From Paenibacillus mesophilus (GTDB lineage: Bacteria > Bacillota > Bacilli > Paenibacillales > NBRC-103111): DNA of 64,000 nt. Shown one piece after another: positions 42,772-51,888 of this stretch (position 1 is the stretch's first letter; every line of letters begins with the position of its first letter). A model generated the notes under the pieces. It saw nothing but the letters and a program-made list of their open reading frames with translations, searched no databases and was not told the origin of the DNA. The stretch is from positions 124,001-188,000 of the forward strand of contig NZ_VCRA01000002.1 of NCBI RefSeq assembly GCF_005938385.1. The letters are read 5' to 3'. Position numbers and translations under genes: made by a program.

Positions 42772-43523
42772 TGCAAATCGATGTGCTCACCTTGTTTCCC
42801 GCCATGTTCGACGGGGTGTTCGGTTCGAGCATTTTGGGTAAAGCGCGGGATAAGGGGATCGTAAGCTTCAAGACGGTCAACTTTCGCGAATATGCCAATA
42901 ATAAGCACAATACGGTTGACGATTACCCGTTCGGAGGCGGAGGCGGAATGGTGCTGAAGCCCGAGCCGATCTTCGCGGCGGTGGAAGACTTGACGAGTGC
43001 GGGTCAAGTCCGCCCGAGAGTGATCCTCATGTGCCCGCAAGGCGAGACGTTTACGCAGCGCAAAGCGGAAGAGCTGGCCGGAGAACAGCATCTGATGTTT
43101 GTTTGCGGACATTATGAAGGATACGACGAACGCATCCGCGAACATTTGATTACGGACGAGCTGTCGATCGGAGATTACGTGCTGACCGGCGGAGAGCTTC
43201 CCGCAATGGTAGTCATCGACAGCGTCGTACGGCTGCTGCCCGGTGTTCTTGGCAATGAGCAATCGGCCGTCACCGACTCGTTCAGTACCGGCTTGCTGGA
43301 ATATCCGCATTACACGCGACCTGCCCAATTCCGCGAATGGAGCATTCCCGACGTGCTTGTGTCCGGCCATCACGAGAATATCGCCAAGTGGCGCCGCGAG
43401 CAGTCGCTGCTTCGCACGCTGCGGCGTCGGCCGGATTTGCTCGAGAACGCCGATTTGACGCCGAAGGAACGGGAATGGCTCGATCGGATGCGCCGGCAGG
43501 AATCGGCTGAAGACCCGGGGTGA
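42771..43523 (+). CDS. trmD: tRNA (guanine37-N1)-methyltransferase
   Basis: 250 residues. TrmD methylates G37 next to the anticodon to prevent frameshifting. It begins [17 protein letters not shown]; the trefoil-knot SAM site is [11 protein letters not shown] and [15 protein letters not shown]; the C-terminal [18 protein letters not shown] is typical. It starts within the rimM stop codon. rplS, normally close, is here separated by 432 bases containing an inverted-repeat element and a promoter. Confidence 0.97.
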   Translation: MQIDVLTLFPAMFDGVFGSSILGKARDKGIVSFKTVNFREYANNKHNTVDDYPFGGGGGMVLKPEPIFAAVEDLTSAGQVRPRVILMCPQGETFTQRKAEELAGEQHLMFVCGHYEGYDERIREHLITDELSIGDYVLTGGELPAMVVIDSVVRLLPGVLGNEQSAVTDSFSTGLLEYPHYTRPAQFREWSIPDVLVSGHHENIAKWRREQSLLRTLRRRPDLLENADLTPKEREWLDRMRRQESAEDPG

Positions 43524-43597
43524 CCGGCTTGTATGAGATGTCTGATGGAAAACATGCAGGTAATATCGGCACTCGATAACCATTAGCAATGTTTTGC

Positions 43598-43724
43598 TGG
43601 AAAAGATGCAGCTATTTTACAAGCCACCATCGGCGATCGGGCCAATCAGGTAAACGAACTGGATTTATTCCGGCTCGTCATGATAAAAGTGCCGTTACTC
43701 CCGAAAATAACTGCATCTTTTCCA
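43598..43724. repeat. 127-bp element with 21-bp inverted ends
   Basis: The left arm 43598-43618 (core GGAAAAGATGCAG, then CTATTTT) is inverted at 43704-43724 (AAAATAA, then CTGCATCTTTTCC), 20 of 21 positions pairing. The 85-base interior has no gene. It looks like a MITE or a long hairpin RNA. One copy only is seen. Confidence 0.75.
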
Positions 43725-43814
43725 TTACGGACGAATGGGACGGCCGGTGCGAGTTTGTGCAATATGGTCTGAAATTACATCACACGTTCATATGAAACTA
43801 CGAATCAAATTTCC

Positions 43815-43843
43815 TTGCTTTTTGTGGGCAACTATGGTAATAT
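43815..43843 (+). promoter_or_regulatory. Promoter of rplS with ~110-base leader
   Basis: TTGCTT (43815-43820), a 17-base spacer and TAATAT (43838-43843) with a TGn extension. The long leader before the rplS SD could hold an L19-type autoregulatory structure, known from other Firmicutes; I cannot confirm the fold by eye. Confidence 0.6.
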
Positions 43844-43955
43844 GTCCTTTGTTGTGGTTTTTTCTTAATTCGGTGGTCCGCTGCGAGCCATGATGAGAGC
43901 CGATGGAGCTTTCGGAGCGAGTACGAACATCTGAGTGGAAGGAGGGAGTCAACCT

Positions 43956-44297
43956 ATGAATCTCGTACGTCAAATTACGCAAGAACAGCTTCGTACAGGT
44001 TTGCCGAACTTTCGTCCGGGCGATACTTTGAAAGTGCACGTTAAAGTTATCGAGGGATCTCGCGAGCGGGTTCAGTTGTTCGAAGGCGTTGTTATTAGAC
44101 GCCGCGGCGGCGGAATCAGCGAAACGTTCACGGTTCGCAAAGTTTCGTACGGTGTAGGCGTGGAAAGAACATTCCCGCTTCATTCGCCGAAGCTGGAGAA
44201 GATCGAGGTGGCTCGCCGGGGTAAAGTTCGCCGTGCGAAGCTCTACTATCTGCGCGACCTGCGCGGTAAAGCGGCTAGAATTAAAGAGATTCGTTAA
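43956..44297 (+). CDS. rplS: 50S ribosomal protein L19
   Basis: 113 residues, standard for L19, which sits at the 30S-50S interface. [32 protein letters not shown] and [19 protein letters not shown] are signatures. ATG 43956 has AAGGAGGGA upstream. It has its own promoter and terminator, so it is uncoupled from trmD here. Confidence 0.97.
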   Translation: MNLVRQITQEQLRTGLPNFRPGDTLKVHVKVIEGSRERVQLFEGVVIRRRGGGISETFTVRKVSYGVGVERTFPLHSPKLEKIEVARRGKVRRAKLYYLRDLRGKAARIKEIR

Positions 44298-44305
44298 TCG
44301 GGACG

Positions 44306-44337
44306 GGGGCTTGCCACAAACAAGTCCCTTTTCGTTT
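44306..44337 (+). terminator. Terminator after rplS
   Basis: GGGGCTTG pairs with CAAGTCCC (one G-T wobble) over a seven-base loop, followed by TTTTCGTTT. Confidence 0.82.
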
Positions 44338-44376
44338 ATGTCATAGAACGATTCATGAAGGTTGTCGCTTCATCGG

Positions 44377-44403
44377 AAAGCTTCGCTCAGAAGCTTTTCT
44401 TTG
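44377..44403 (+). terminator. Second hairpin before lepB
   Basis: AAAGCTT/AAGCTTT with a seven-base loop and TCTTT tail; weaker than the rplS terminator. Confidence 0.5.
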
Positions 44404-44482
44404 TATCGGCAATGAATCGGAAGCAGACCGGCTCCTCGTCGTAACCGTATCGAAAATAATCCGGGATTGGGAGGGAGATGCT

Positions 44483-45181
44483 ATGAACGAGAACGAACGG
44501 AAGGATTCCGAAACCGGCTTGGCTGACGGAACCCGTCCGGATGTCCGCAGCGGCGCGTATGATGCCCGGGAGCAGTCCGCCTTAGCGGAACAACTGCAGC
44601 CCGACAATAGGAACGAATTGACATCGGCTTCGGGAACGGCGGTAAAGGCCAAAAACGAAGTGTGGGAATGGACGAAAGCGCTTCTGATCGCTTTCGCGCT
44701 GGCGTTCCTGATCCGCTATTTCCTGTTCGGATCGTACATTGTCGACGGCCCATCGATGAAACCGAATTTCCATACGGGCGAACGGCTGATCGTCAATAAA
44801 ATTTTGTACGACATGCGTACGCCGCAACGCGGTGAAGTTGTCGTCTTTCACGCGACACCGGACAAAGACTTCATTAAACGCGTCATTGCCCTTCCGGGAG
44901 AAACCGTGAAGGTGCAGGGCGACGAAGTGTATATTAACGGCCAGCTGCTGGACGAGCCTTACTTGAAGGAAGTCGTGGAGCAGGCGAAGCAGTCGGGAAA
45001 GTCTTATAACGATTTGAACTGGCCGGAATCGAAAGTGCCGGAAGGCGCCGTATTCGTGATGGGCGACAATCGTTCGGACAGCACCGACAGCCGGATGATC
45101 GGACCGGTCACGTTCGACAAAATCGTCGGACGCGCGGAAATCGTCTTCTGGCCCATAGTGGACATGCAGTGGATACATTAA
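44483..45181 (+). CDS. lepB: Signal peptidase I
   Basis: 232 residues. It cleaves signal peptides outside the membrane. A charged cytoplasmic N-terminus of about 65 residues, longer than in the Bacillus Sip enzymes, precedes one membrane segment (about 65-83). The catalytic Ser91 is in VDGPSMKPNF and Lys132 in DFIKRVIALPGE; GDNRSDSTDSR is box E. TGGGAGGGAG precedes ATG. It is followed after 24 bases by rbgA, as in the Bacillus order. Confidence 0.95.
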   Translation: MNENERKDSETGLADGTRPDVRSGAYDAREQSALAEQLQPDNRNELTSASGTAVKAKNEVWEWTKALLIAFALAFLIRYFLFGSYIVDGPSMKPNFHTGERLIVNKILYDMRTPQRGEVVVFHATPDKDFIKRVIALPGETVKVQGDEVYINGQLLDEPYLKEVVEQAKQSGKSYNDLNWPESKVPEGAVFVMGDNRSDSTDSRMIGPVTFDKIVGRAEIVFWPIVDMQWIH

Positions 45182-45205
45182 GGACAATCGCCGGGAGGTG
45201 ACGGC

Positions 45206-46084
45206 ATGACGACGATACAATGGTTTCCCGGTCATATGACAAGAGCCAAAAGGCAAATTCAGGAGAAGCTCAAGCTGATCGATATCGCCTTCGAGCTGCT
45301 GGATGCCCGTGTTCCGCTGTCGAGCCGCAATCCGATGATCGATGAAATATTGATGAACAAGCCACGCCTCGTGCTGCTGAACAAAGCCGATTTGGCCGAT
45401 CCGAGCGTGACGCGCGAGTGGATCGCCTACTTTGCGGAGGCGGGAATCGAGGCGGTTCCGATCGATTCCGTAACGGGCGAGGGCGTTCGGAGCATACCGG
45501 AGAAAGCGAAGCATGCGCTGCGGGACAAAATAGCGGCCCAACTGCGCAAAGGAATGAATCCCCGCTCGGTGCGGGCGCTCATCGTCGGCATTCCGAACGT
45601 AGGGAAATCGACGCTGATCAACCGTCTGGCGGGAAAGCATGTGGCGGCAACGGGCGACAAGCCGGGCGTCACGAAGGGCCAGCAGTGGATCAAGGCGGGC
45701 GGAGATTTGGAGCTGCTCGACACGCCGGGTATTTTGTGGCCGAAGTTTGACGATTCGCAGGTAGGCTACCGTCTGGCTGCGATCGGTTCGATCAACGACC
45801 AAATCCTGCATGTGGATGACGTTGCGTATCATGCTATACGGTTCATGTGCGAGTCTTATCCTCGCGAGCTGAAGGAGCGGTACGAGCTTGACGAAGTTCC
45901 GGCAAGCGATCTTGAACAGAACGAAATCGTAAACGTCATGGAACGGATCGGACGGAAACGCGGCTGCTTGCAAAGCGGAGGCTCCGTCAATTTGGAGAAG
46001 GCGTCCATGGTCATCCTGCGCGATTTGCGGGGCGGCAAGCTGGGCCGTATCAGTCTGGAAAGACCCAAGCTCCAACCGGTTTAA
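45206..46084 (+). CDS. rbgA: Ribosome biogenesis GTPase RbgA (YlqF)
   Basis: 292 residues. RbgA drives late assembly of the 50S subunit. It is a circularly permuted GTPase: the specificity motif LLNKADLAD comes before the P-loop [14 protein letters not shown], with the G3 motif [10 protein letters not shown] last. The start [15 protein letters not shown] is diagnostic, and a C-terminal RNA-binding ANTAR-like domain follows ([17 protein letters not shown]). GGGAGGTGA precedes ATG. A terminator follows. Confidence 0.96.
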   Translation: MTTIQWFPGHMTRAKRQIQEKLKLIDIAFELLDARVPLSSRNPMIDEILMNKPRLVLLNKADLADPSVTREWIAYFAEAGIEAVPIDSVTGEGVRSIPEKAKHALRDKIAAQLRKGMNPRSVRALIVGIPNVGKSTLINRLAGKHVAATGDKPGVTKGQQWIKAGGDLELLDTPGILWPKFDDSQVGYRLAAIGSINDQILHVDDVAYHAIRFMCESYPRELKERYELDEVPASDLEQNEIVNVMERIGRKRGCLQSGGSVNLEKASMVILRDLRGGKLGRISLERPKLQPV

Positions 46085-46087
46085 TGC

Positions 46088-46133
46088 AAAGCACTCTCGA
46101 CGGCTGAAAGCCGTTGACGGGTGCTTTTTTTTG
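46088..46133 (+). terminator. Terminator after rbgA
   Basis: AAAGCAC...GTGCTTT outer stem, inner CGGCT-GAAA-(A)GCCG, then a run of eight T. Confidence 0.92.
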
Positions 46134-46198
46134 TCTTCCTTCTTGTCCGGATTCCCGGTACAATGGAAGGAATGATAACGATCATGGGGGAACTTTAC

Positions 46199-46813
46199 GT
46201 GCTGGAATATGAACGCGACTTGTGGAAGAGCGGCATGTGTCATGTCGCAGGAATCGATGAAGTCGGACGCGGCTGTCTGTTCGGCGATGTAGTGGCTGCC
46301 GCCGTGGTGCTTCCGGCGGAACTCGAAATCGAAGGAATCGACGATTCCAAGAAGCTGAGCGAGAAAAAGCGCGAAGAGCTGTACGCGATCATACGCGAAT
46401 GCGCGCTCGGCATCGGGATCGGGCGCGTCGATGCGTCCGTCGTCGATTCGATTAACATCAAGCAGGCCGCTAGGCTGGCGATGAAGCAAGCATTGGCTGA
46501 GCTTTGCGAAACAGTGACGCCGGACTATTTATTGATCGACGCGGAGAAAGTCGACAGTCCGATCCGGCAGCTTGCCGTCATACACGGGGATGCGCTGAGC
46601 CAGTCCATCGCCGCCGCCTCCATCATCGCCAAGGTGACGAGAGACAGGCTGTGCCTGCAGTGGGATATCGAATACCCCGAATACGGTATCGCTTCGCACA
46701 AAGGATATGCCACCAAAGTGCATAGGGAAGCGATCCTTGCTTACGGCGCATGCCCGATGCATCGGAAAACATTTTTGGGCGGGATCTTAAACGAGCAGAT
46801 GGAGCTGTTCTAG
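46199..46813 (+). CDS. rnhB: Ribonuclease HII
   Basis: 204 residues. RNase HII removes ribonucleotides embedded in DNA. The active site is complete: AGIDEVGRGCLFGDVVAAAV, DDSKKLSEKKR, and YLLIDAEKVDSP; SIAAASIIAKVTRD and YGIASHKGYATKVH are conserved. I chose GTG 46199 because GGGGGAA lies eight bases upstream and the length fits the family; ATG 46184 or 46172 would add a few residues but have poorer SDs. Confidence 0.94.
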   Translation: MLEYERDLWKSGMCHVAGIDEVGRGCLFGDVVAAAVVLPAELEIEGIDDSKKLSEKKREELYAIIRECALGIGIGRVDASVVDSINIKQAARLAMKQALAELCETVTPDYLLIDAEKVDSPIRQLAVIHGDALSQSIAAASIIAKVTRDRLCLQWDIEYPEYGIASHKGYATKVHREAILAYGACPMHRKTFLGGILNEQMELF

Positions 46814-46905
46814 CGGTACATAGCGAAACGACGGTTCAATCTGCAAAAAAACGGGTTTGCGGCCGATATACATAGTATGGATTCCAAACGGAAGGGGCGG
46901 ACGGC

Positions 46906-49050
46906 ATGAGCATGCAAATCGGTCAAATGATCAGCCATATGCTCGGCGATATGCAGCCGACGGAAGCCAAATCGTTGGAGCTGAAAGTCGGGCAAATCGT
47001 CAAAGGAATGGTGCTGCAGCTGCTCGGCGAGCAGGACGCGCTTGTCAATATCGGCGGCGTTCATATGAGGGCTAAGCTGGAAACCCCGCTCCGGCAAGGG
47101 CAAGTGACCCATTTCCAGGTGCAGCCGGAATCGAACGGCAGCCAAATCGTATTGAAACCGGTCCAAGGGCAGCAGACTCCGCTGACGGACGATTCGATAG
47201 CGGACATGATCAGAAGCTTCGGCATGAAAGACCAGCCGGACGTCCGTCAATTGGCGAAGGTGCTGCAGCAATCGGATATCGAGCTGACGAAAGCGAATAT
47301 GCAGCGATTCGGTAAAATCATGGAACAGCCGCCTGTGGACATACCGTCCGATCAATGGCTCGAATCGGCTGTAATTGCCCATAAGCGAAATTTGCCGATG
47401 ACTCCTGAATCGGTACGCAGTTTGCGGGAAGCGATGTTCGGCCAGCCGCTGCTCGGCCAATTGGACGGCTTGGAGGCGAGAGCGGAGGAGACGGCAAAAG
47501 CTATGGCGTCCCTCCCCGATAAAGCTTCCGCCGAGGTGAAGGAGCTTGTAGGGAAGCTGCAGCAGGCCATCCGGCTGGTGAGGGAATCGGCAGGGCCGGC
47601 GGTTTCTTCCGGCAGCCCTATTCAGCCCGACATCGCGGCTGGGGAAAATGCGGTTTCGACCAGGATTGATCCGGAGACATCCGGGAAGCCGGCAGCCGCT
47701 GCGGCTCAAAGGCAAGCGCAGGCTTCAGCAGGGAACCTGTACGGGAATATGCAGCTCCAGGGCGGCATCGATGAACAGGGAAATCCCGTTCATTCCGCAC
47801 AGGAGCGGGCTGCGGCGCCTGATGAGCAGACTCGAGCGGAACCGCCGAATAGATTGAATCAGACTGTCACGAAACCGGATAGCACGGTACGGTCTCCAAT
47901 GCAAGCGATTGAATTTGCGCCGCCTCAGACGAATGGGACGGATACGAATCGTGCCGCAGACATCCCTCGCCGGCCCGAGGGACCGCAACGAACGGATCAG
48001 CCGGTTCCGAAGACGGAGAGTACGATTGTACCCCAAAGGCAAACCGATGCGCCGCCGCCGCCCGAGACGAGAGGGTTGGAACCTGCACGCGCGGCGGAAA
48101 GTACGCGAAAGATCGAAGCGCAGCAGCTGCGGACGGATCTGCCTGTATCCGATCAAAGCGCGGAAGCGGAGGCGGCGGATTCCGTTCCAAGAAAAGCCGC
48201 CGAACCTGCCGAACGCGAAAGGATTGCCGCGAGGCAGACCGGCATTCAGGAACAAGATGGTTCTCAAGGGCGGCCGCCGGCGAAGGTCGAAGAAAACTGG
48301 ATCAATCGGCTGTTTAAGGCCGTCGGTATGGATCATGAGCATCAAGTATCCCGGGCGATCGAGAAATCGGACCACCGGCCTCAGGCAAATGAGAGCGGTA
48401 TTGCTCAGTCGGCGCTAATACCGGGGGAGCATCCGGAGCCGAACTTGCCGACGCCGGGGATCAACCGCCACGAAGCGGCGGACAGTCTCAAAAGTATACT
48501 GTTGCAGTTGAGCACATCCGACGTTGTGCCGGAACCGCTGCGGGAGCAAGCGCAGCAAACGCTGCAGCAAATAACCGGACAACAGCTGCTGCTGTCGCCG
48601 GATCGCGGAGCGGTGCTGTCTCACGTTACCTTGTTTTTGCCGGTTCGCCACGAAGGCGGGGGCGAGCATGCCGCCGCCGTTCACGTTCAGTCCCGTAAAG
48701 GAAAGCGCGGCGAGATCGATGCCCGCAATTGCCGGCTGCTGTTCGATCTGAACATGCAAACACTCGGATTAACGCTTGTGGACGTACAAGTGTTTGATCG
48801 GAAGGTGCATCTGCAGGTGCATAACGATATGCCTTTCCTCGGATCTATTTTGGAACGGTATCGCGGGGAAATAGAGGAAGGGCTCCGGCAAAACGGCTAC
48901 CAGTGCATGTCTCTGAAATGCGCACCGTTTCCTCAGCCGATCCAATATGACGGCGATGCCGCACCGGCTGCGAATTCATCCGCGATCCGGTCTGCAGCAG
49001 CGTCGGCTTATCACATAAAGCCGTACAAAGGTGTGGACGTCCGGGTATGA
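46906..49050 (+). CDS. ylqG: YlqG, FliK-like (hook-length-control domain) protein
   Basis: 714 residues. The N-terminus resembles an OB-like domain (LKVGQIVKGMVLQLLGEQDA, LVNIGGVHMRAKLE). The middle, about 230-480, is long, low in complexity and rich in Pro, Gln, Glu and Ala, as in FliK rulers. The C-terminus, about 590-685, matches the Flg_hook domain: LLFDLNMQTLGLTLVDVQVF, and KVHLQVHNDMPFLGSILER. B. subtilis has ylqG at the same place, between rnhB and ylqH. Its function is unknown; it may act in an export-related process separate from the flagellum. Confidence 0.85.
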   Translation: MSMQIGQMISHMLGDMQPTEAKSLELKVGQIVKGMVLQLLGEQDALVNIGGVHMRAKLETPLRQGQVTHFQVQPESNGSQIVLKPVQGQQTPLTDDSIADMIRSFGMKDQPDVRQLAKVLQQSDIELTKANMQRFGKIMEQPPVDIPSDQWLESAVIAHKRNLPMTPESVRSLREAMFGQPLLGQLDGLEARAEETAKAMASLPDKASAEVKELVGKLQQAIRLVRESAGPAVSSGSPIQPDIAAGENAVSTRIDPETSGKPAAAAAQRQAQASAGNLYGNMQLQGGIDEQGNPVHSAQERAAAPDEQTRAEPPNRLNQTVTKPDSTVRSPMQAIEFAPPQTNGTDTNRAADIPRRPEGPQRTDQPVPKTESTIVPQRQTDAPPPPETRGLEPARAAESTRKIEAQQLRTDLPVSDQSAEAEAADSVPRKAAEPAERERIAARQTGIQEQDGSQGRPPAKVEENWINRLFKAVGMDHEHQVSRAIEKSDHRPQANESGIAQSALIPGEHPEPNLPTPGINRHEAADSLKSILLQLSTSDVVPEPLREQAQQTLQQITGQQLLLSPDRGAVLSHVTLFLPVRHEGGGEHAAAVHVQSRKGKRGEIDARNCRLLFDLNMQTLGLTLVDVQVFDRKVHLQVHNDMPFLGSILERYRGEIEEGLRQNGYQCMSLKCAPFPQPIQYDGDAAPAANSSAIRSAAASAYHIKPYKGVDVRV

Positions 49051-49352
49051 GCGGAAAACACGACGAGAGGCATAAAGTCAAAAGAGCCGTCGCCCTGCGC
49101 TACGCGCCCGAGAAGAACGTATCTCCGGTCGTGGTGGCCAAGGGCAAGGGCCATATTGCCGAGACGATCATGCAGAAGGCGAAAGAGCACGGAGTGCCGC
49201 TCCAGGAAGATCCGTCGCTTGTGGAAGTATTGTCAAAGCTGGACATCAAGCAGGAAATTCCGACCGAGCTGTATCAACTCGTAGCCGAAATATTAAGCTT
49301 CGTATACCGCACCGATTCGCGGGCGAAAGCAAGAAAGAACGGTGGGGAATGA
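49047..49352 (+). CDS. ylqH: YlqH, FlhB C-terminal-domain-like protein
   Basis: 101 residues. It resembles only the cytoplasmic C-terminal domain of FlhB, the export switch: AVALRYAPEKNVSPVVVAKG, IMQKAKEHGVPLQEDPSLV, and IKQEIPTELYQLVAEILSF. The self-cleavage NPTH motif is replaced by AP-EKNVSP, so no autocleavage is expected. ATG 49047 overlaps the ylqG stop. A FliK-like and a FlhB-like protein side by side mirror the FliK-FlhB contact that sets hook length. Confidence 0.9.
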   Translation: MSGKHDERHKVKRAVALRYAPEKNVSPVVVAKGKGHIAETIMQKAKEHGVPLQEDPSLVEVLSKLDIKQEIPTELYQLVAEILSFVYRTDSRAKARKNGGE

Positions 49353-49729
49353 CGGGACGGAGAAGTGCGGACGGAAGGCGGAAGCTCGGACTGCAGGGTG
49401 AGGAATTCGCTGCGGAGCACTTGGTTTCAGCGGGCTATCGAATCGTCGGGCGCAACTGGCGCTGCCCGCGCGGCGAGCTTGATCTGATCGCAGAAGACGA
49501 AGATGTGATCGTGTTCATAGAGGTCCGTTCCCGTCGAAATACCGGGACGTTCGGCAGTCCGGAAGAGTCCGTAGACGCCCGCAAACAAAAAAAAGTGCGC
49601 GACACCGCGCAGTATTACCTGTACCTTGGCAAGGCACTGGAGCGGAAAGTCAGGTTCGACGTCATTACGGTCACCTTCATGCCGGAAGGCAAATTTCTCG
49701 CATTGAACCATGTGAAGCATGCTTTCTAG
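49349..49729 (+). CDS. yraN: YraN family (UPF0102) endonuclease-like protein
   Basis: 126 residues. The restriction-endonuclease-like core is visible: LGLQGEEFAAEHL, GYRIVGRNWRCPRGELDLIA with the metal-binding Asp, and VIVFIEVRSRR with the E-x-K-like site changed to E-V-R. The biological role is unresolved. ATG 49349 overlaps the ylqH stop (ATGA), making ylqG-ylqH-yraN one coupled unit ending at a terminator. Confidence 0.92.
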   Translation: MTGRRSADGRRKLGLQGEEFAAEHLVSAGYRIVGRNWRCPRGELDLIAEDEDVIVFIEVRSRRNTGTFGSPEESVDARKQKKVRDTAQYYLYLGKALERKVRFDVITVTFMPEGKFLALNHVKHAF

Positions 49730-49753
49730 TTCCACGGTCAATAACAAGGGCAT

Positions 49754-49787
49754 AGCCGTCCGGACGATAAGTCCAGGCGGCTTTTTT
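49754..49787 (+). terminator. Terminator after yraN
   Basis: AGCCGTCCGGAC-GATAA-GTCCAGGCGGCT followed by TTTTTT; nearly perfect stem. Confidence 0.92.
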
Positions 49788-49909
49788 GCCTCCCGGAGGC
49801 TGCTAGAAATAAAGTACAGTACCCGGGAGAGGGTGGCCGGAGCGCAGAAGAACTGAAAAGCGGTCATTATCCGATCCGGTGGTTTGTGAAATAAGAGCCT
49901 GCAGCAAGC

Positions 49910-49949
49910 AAAATGCCGTCATGACCGGTCCGGTCTTTGACGGCATTTT
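49910..49949. terminator. Bidirectional hairpin between yraN and the minus-strand genes
   Basis: AAAATGCCGTCA/TGACGGCATTTT, with the inner GACCGG-TCCGGTC. A and T runs on both sides suit termination in both directions. Confidence 0.82.
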
Positions 49950-49982
49950 GTCCTTGTACAAGGAATTTCTGTAGGGGGGGTT

Positions 49983-50032
49983 CCCCAGAAGTAGTCGGAA
50001 TAAGATACGAAGCGGATCTTCACTTCTGGGGG
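49983..50032. repeat. Hairpin repeat, copy C
   Basis: CCCCAGAAGT ... ACTTCTGGGG arms pair perfectly; the loop keeps GTCGGAATAAG and CGAAGC. It lies 12 bases past the stop of the gene at 50045-50359. Confidence 0.85.
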
Positions 50033-50044
50033 ATTTGAAAGCGG

Positions 50045-50359
50045 TCAGCTTTCGCCGGTAATGGAGCATTTGTTGCGGATAAACCGGATTTGGTTCTCGA
50101 CCCGGTTCAGCCGTTCCTCGTCCTCTTTGGACCCGTTCGACTGCGCCCGCAGCTGCTCGGCTTCCTGCAGCAGCTCGTGCAGATCGCTTCCCGCGTTGGC
50201 GCAGTTATAATCGCTTTCCAATTGTTCGAGCATGTCGTCCTCCGTTACTGATCGTAATTTGCGGCAGCGCCCGATTATTGTGCGCATAACGACGTCAGGG
50301 TAAACATGGTATCCAACTTCATTCGTTCGTTTGACGTTCAAAGGCTTCGGTCCAGACAC
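50045..50359 (-). CDS. Hypothetical protein downstream of comM
   Basis: Up to 104 residues, from GTG 50359, overlapping the comM end by 22 bases. No good SD is seen for this start, and the true start may be further in. The product is soluble, charged and helical, with a segment HVYPDVVMRTIIGRCRKL and a coiled-coil-like ELLQEAEQLRAQ ... ERLNRVENQIRFI. I do not recognise a family. Regular codon use and the terminator-and-repeat boundary suggest that it is real and co-transcribed with comM. Confidence 0.5.
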   Translation of the reverse strand: MSGPKPLNVKRTNEVGYHVYPDVVMRTIIGRCRKLRSVTEDDMLEQLESDYNCANAGSDLHELLQEAEQLRAQSNGSKEDEERLNRVENQIRFIRNKCSITGES

Positions 50360-51882
50360 CGGTATTGAAGAGCTTCCGCAAGGTGGGAGGTGCCGATGCC
50401 GTCGCTGTCGTCCAAGTCGGCGATCGTTCTAGCAATTTTCAGTATGCGGTCGTGTGCGCGGACGCTTAAGCCGAGAGCTTCGAACGATTCGGACAAAAGC
50501 TTCTCCCCTTCCGGCGGGAGACGGCAATGCTCCCTCAGCATCCGGCCGTTCAGCTCGCCGTTGAACCGGATTGGTGTACCGGCATAGCGTGCGGATTGCC
50601 GGTTCAGTGCCTGGAGCACCGATTGCCGCAAATCGCGTGAAGCGGCGTTGCCGCTCGTTTGCTTCATCGAATCGAAGTCGATGCGGGGCACTTCGACGTG
50701 CAGATCGATCCGGTCGAGCAGCGGCCCGGAAATTTTCGACCTGTACTGCCGTACCTTCATGGGGGTGCACGTGCACGAGGCGGTAAGCGTAGGGAAGCCC
50801 CAATACCCGCACGGACAAGGGTTCATCGATGCCGCGAGCATAAAATGAGTCGGGAACGTAATAACGGCCTTCGCCCGGCCGATCGTGACACGCCGGTCCT
50901 CGATCGGCTGGCGAAGCACCTCGAGCACGCTGCGGGGAAACTCGGGCAGCTCGTCCAGAAACAGCACGCCGCGGTGCGCCAAGCTCACCTCGCCCGGCTT
51001 CGGATAGCTTCCCGCCCCCACCAGGCCGCCCATGGAAACGGTGTGGTGCGGGTTCCGGAACGGCCTGCGCCGGATCAGCTTCGACCGGTCGGGGATAAGG
51101 CCTGCCGCACTGTAAATTTTCGTCACTTCCAGCGATTCGTCGTCGGACAATACCGGAAGTATGGACGGTAGGCGGCGAATGAGCATCGTTTTGCCCGAGC
51201 CCGGGGGACCGATGAAGATGAGGTTGTGAAGTCCCGCCGCAGCGATCGTCAGGGCACGCTTGGCTTGGAACTGACCGCAAACGTCGACAAAATCCTCCGT
51301 GTCGACATCTTCGACATTCGACGGCATTCGCTCGTTCTGCAATCCGCGCGAAACGGGAATGCCGTCGAATAGCGGATTGTCTTTTCTTGCGAGCAATTGT
51401 GTAATGCTGTCGATTCCCGCGATGCGCATTCCTTCGATCAGTGTCGCTTCTTCGACATTTGCGGAAGGGAGCAGCACATTCGTCATGCCGCGCCGTTTGG
51501 CCGCATCGACCATCGACAATACGCCCCGGACCGGGCGGAGCCGTCCGTCGAGCGACAGCTCGCCGATCGTCAGACAACGGTCCAGCCCCGGCAGCTGCAG
51601 CTGTCCGCTCGCGCAAAGAATCCCGACGGCTATAGCCAAGTCGAATGAAGCGCCTTCCTTGCGTACATCGGCGGGAGCCAGATTGATCGTAATCCGTTCC
51701 ATCGGGAACGCCGCGCCGCTGTTTTTGAGCGCGGAGCGGACCCGCTCCGTCGATTCTTTTACGGAAGAATCGGGCAGCCCCACGATTTGAAAATGAGGAA
51801 GGCCGTTGCTGATATCGACCTCCACGTCGACGATCGTCCCGTCGATGCCTTGCAGGCAGGCTCCGTACATTTTATCGTACAT
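50338..51882 (-). CDS. comM: ComM/YifB-type Mg-chelatase-like AAA+ ATPase
   Basis: 514 residues from ATG 51882. The N-terminal ChlI-like domain contains GLPHFQIVGLPDSSVKES and ITINLAPADVRKEGASFDL. The AAA+ core has Walker A FIGPPGSGKTML, GVLFLDELPEF and the arginine-finger region SGPLLDRIDLHVEV. A zinc-like NPCPCGYWG...CTCT segment is typical. In Vibrio and Haemophilus ComM is the branch-migration helicase that extends heteroduplex during natural transformation. dprA is in the same window. The frame extends 13 codons upstream but without SD. Confidence 0.94.
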   Translation of the reverse strand: MYDKMYGACLQGIDGTIVDVEVDISNGLPHFQIVGLPDSSVKESTERVRSALKNSGAAFPMERITINLAPADVRKEGASFDLAIAVGILCASGQLQLPGLDRCLTIGELSLDGRLRPVRGVLSMVDAAKRRGMTNVLLPSANVEEATLIEGMRIAGIDSITQLLARKDNPLFDGIPVSRGLQNERMPSNVEDVDTEDFVDVCGQFQAKRALTIAAAGLHNLIFIGPPGSGKTMLIRRLPSILPVLSDDESLEVTKIYSAAGLIPDRSKLIRRRPFRNPHHTVSMGGLVGAGSYPKPGEVSLAHRGVLFLDELPEFPRSVLEVLRQPIEDRRVTIGRAKAVITFPTHFMLAASMNPCPCGYWGFPTLTASCTCTPMKVRQYRSKISGPLLDRIDLHVEVPRIDFDSMKQTSGNAASRDLRQSVLQALNRQSARYAGTPIRFNGELNGRMLREHCRLPPEGEKLLSESFEALGLSVRAHDRILKIARTIADLDDSDGIGTSHLAEALQYRCLDRSL

Positions 51883-51888
51883 GCGAAA

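Noticed and set aside
46121..46198. Longer N-terminus for RNase HII
   Set aside because: It begins in the rbgA terminator T tract and lacks an SD; GTG 46199 fits better.
44582..46489. 635-codon open frame on the minus strand
   Set aside because: It is antisense to lepB, rbgA and rnhB, all clear family members; its translation has no domain and no SD. GC-rich third codon positions create such shadows.
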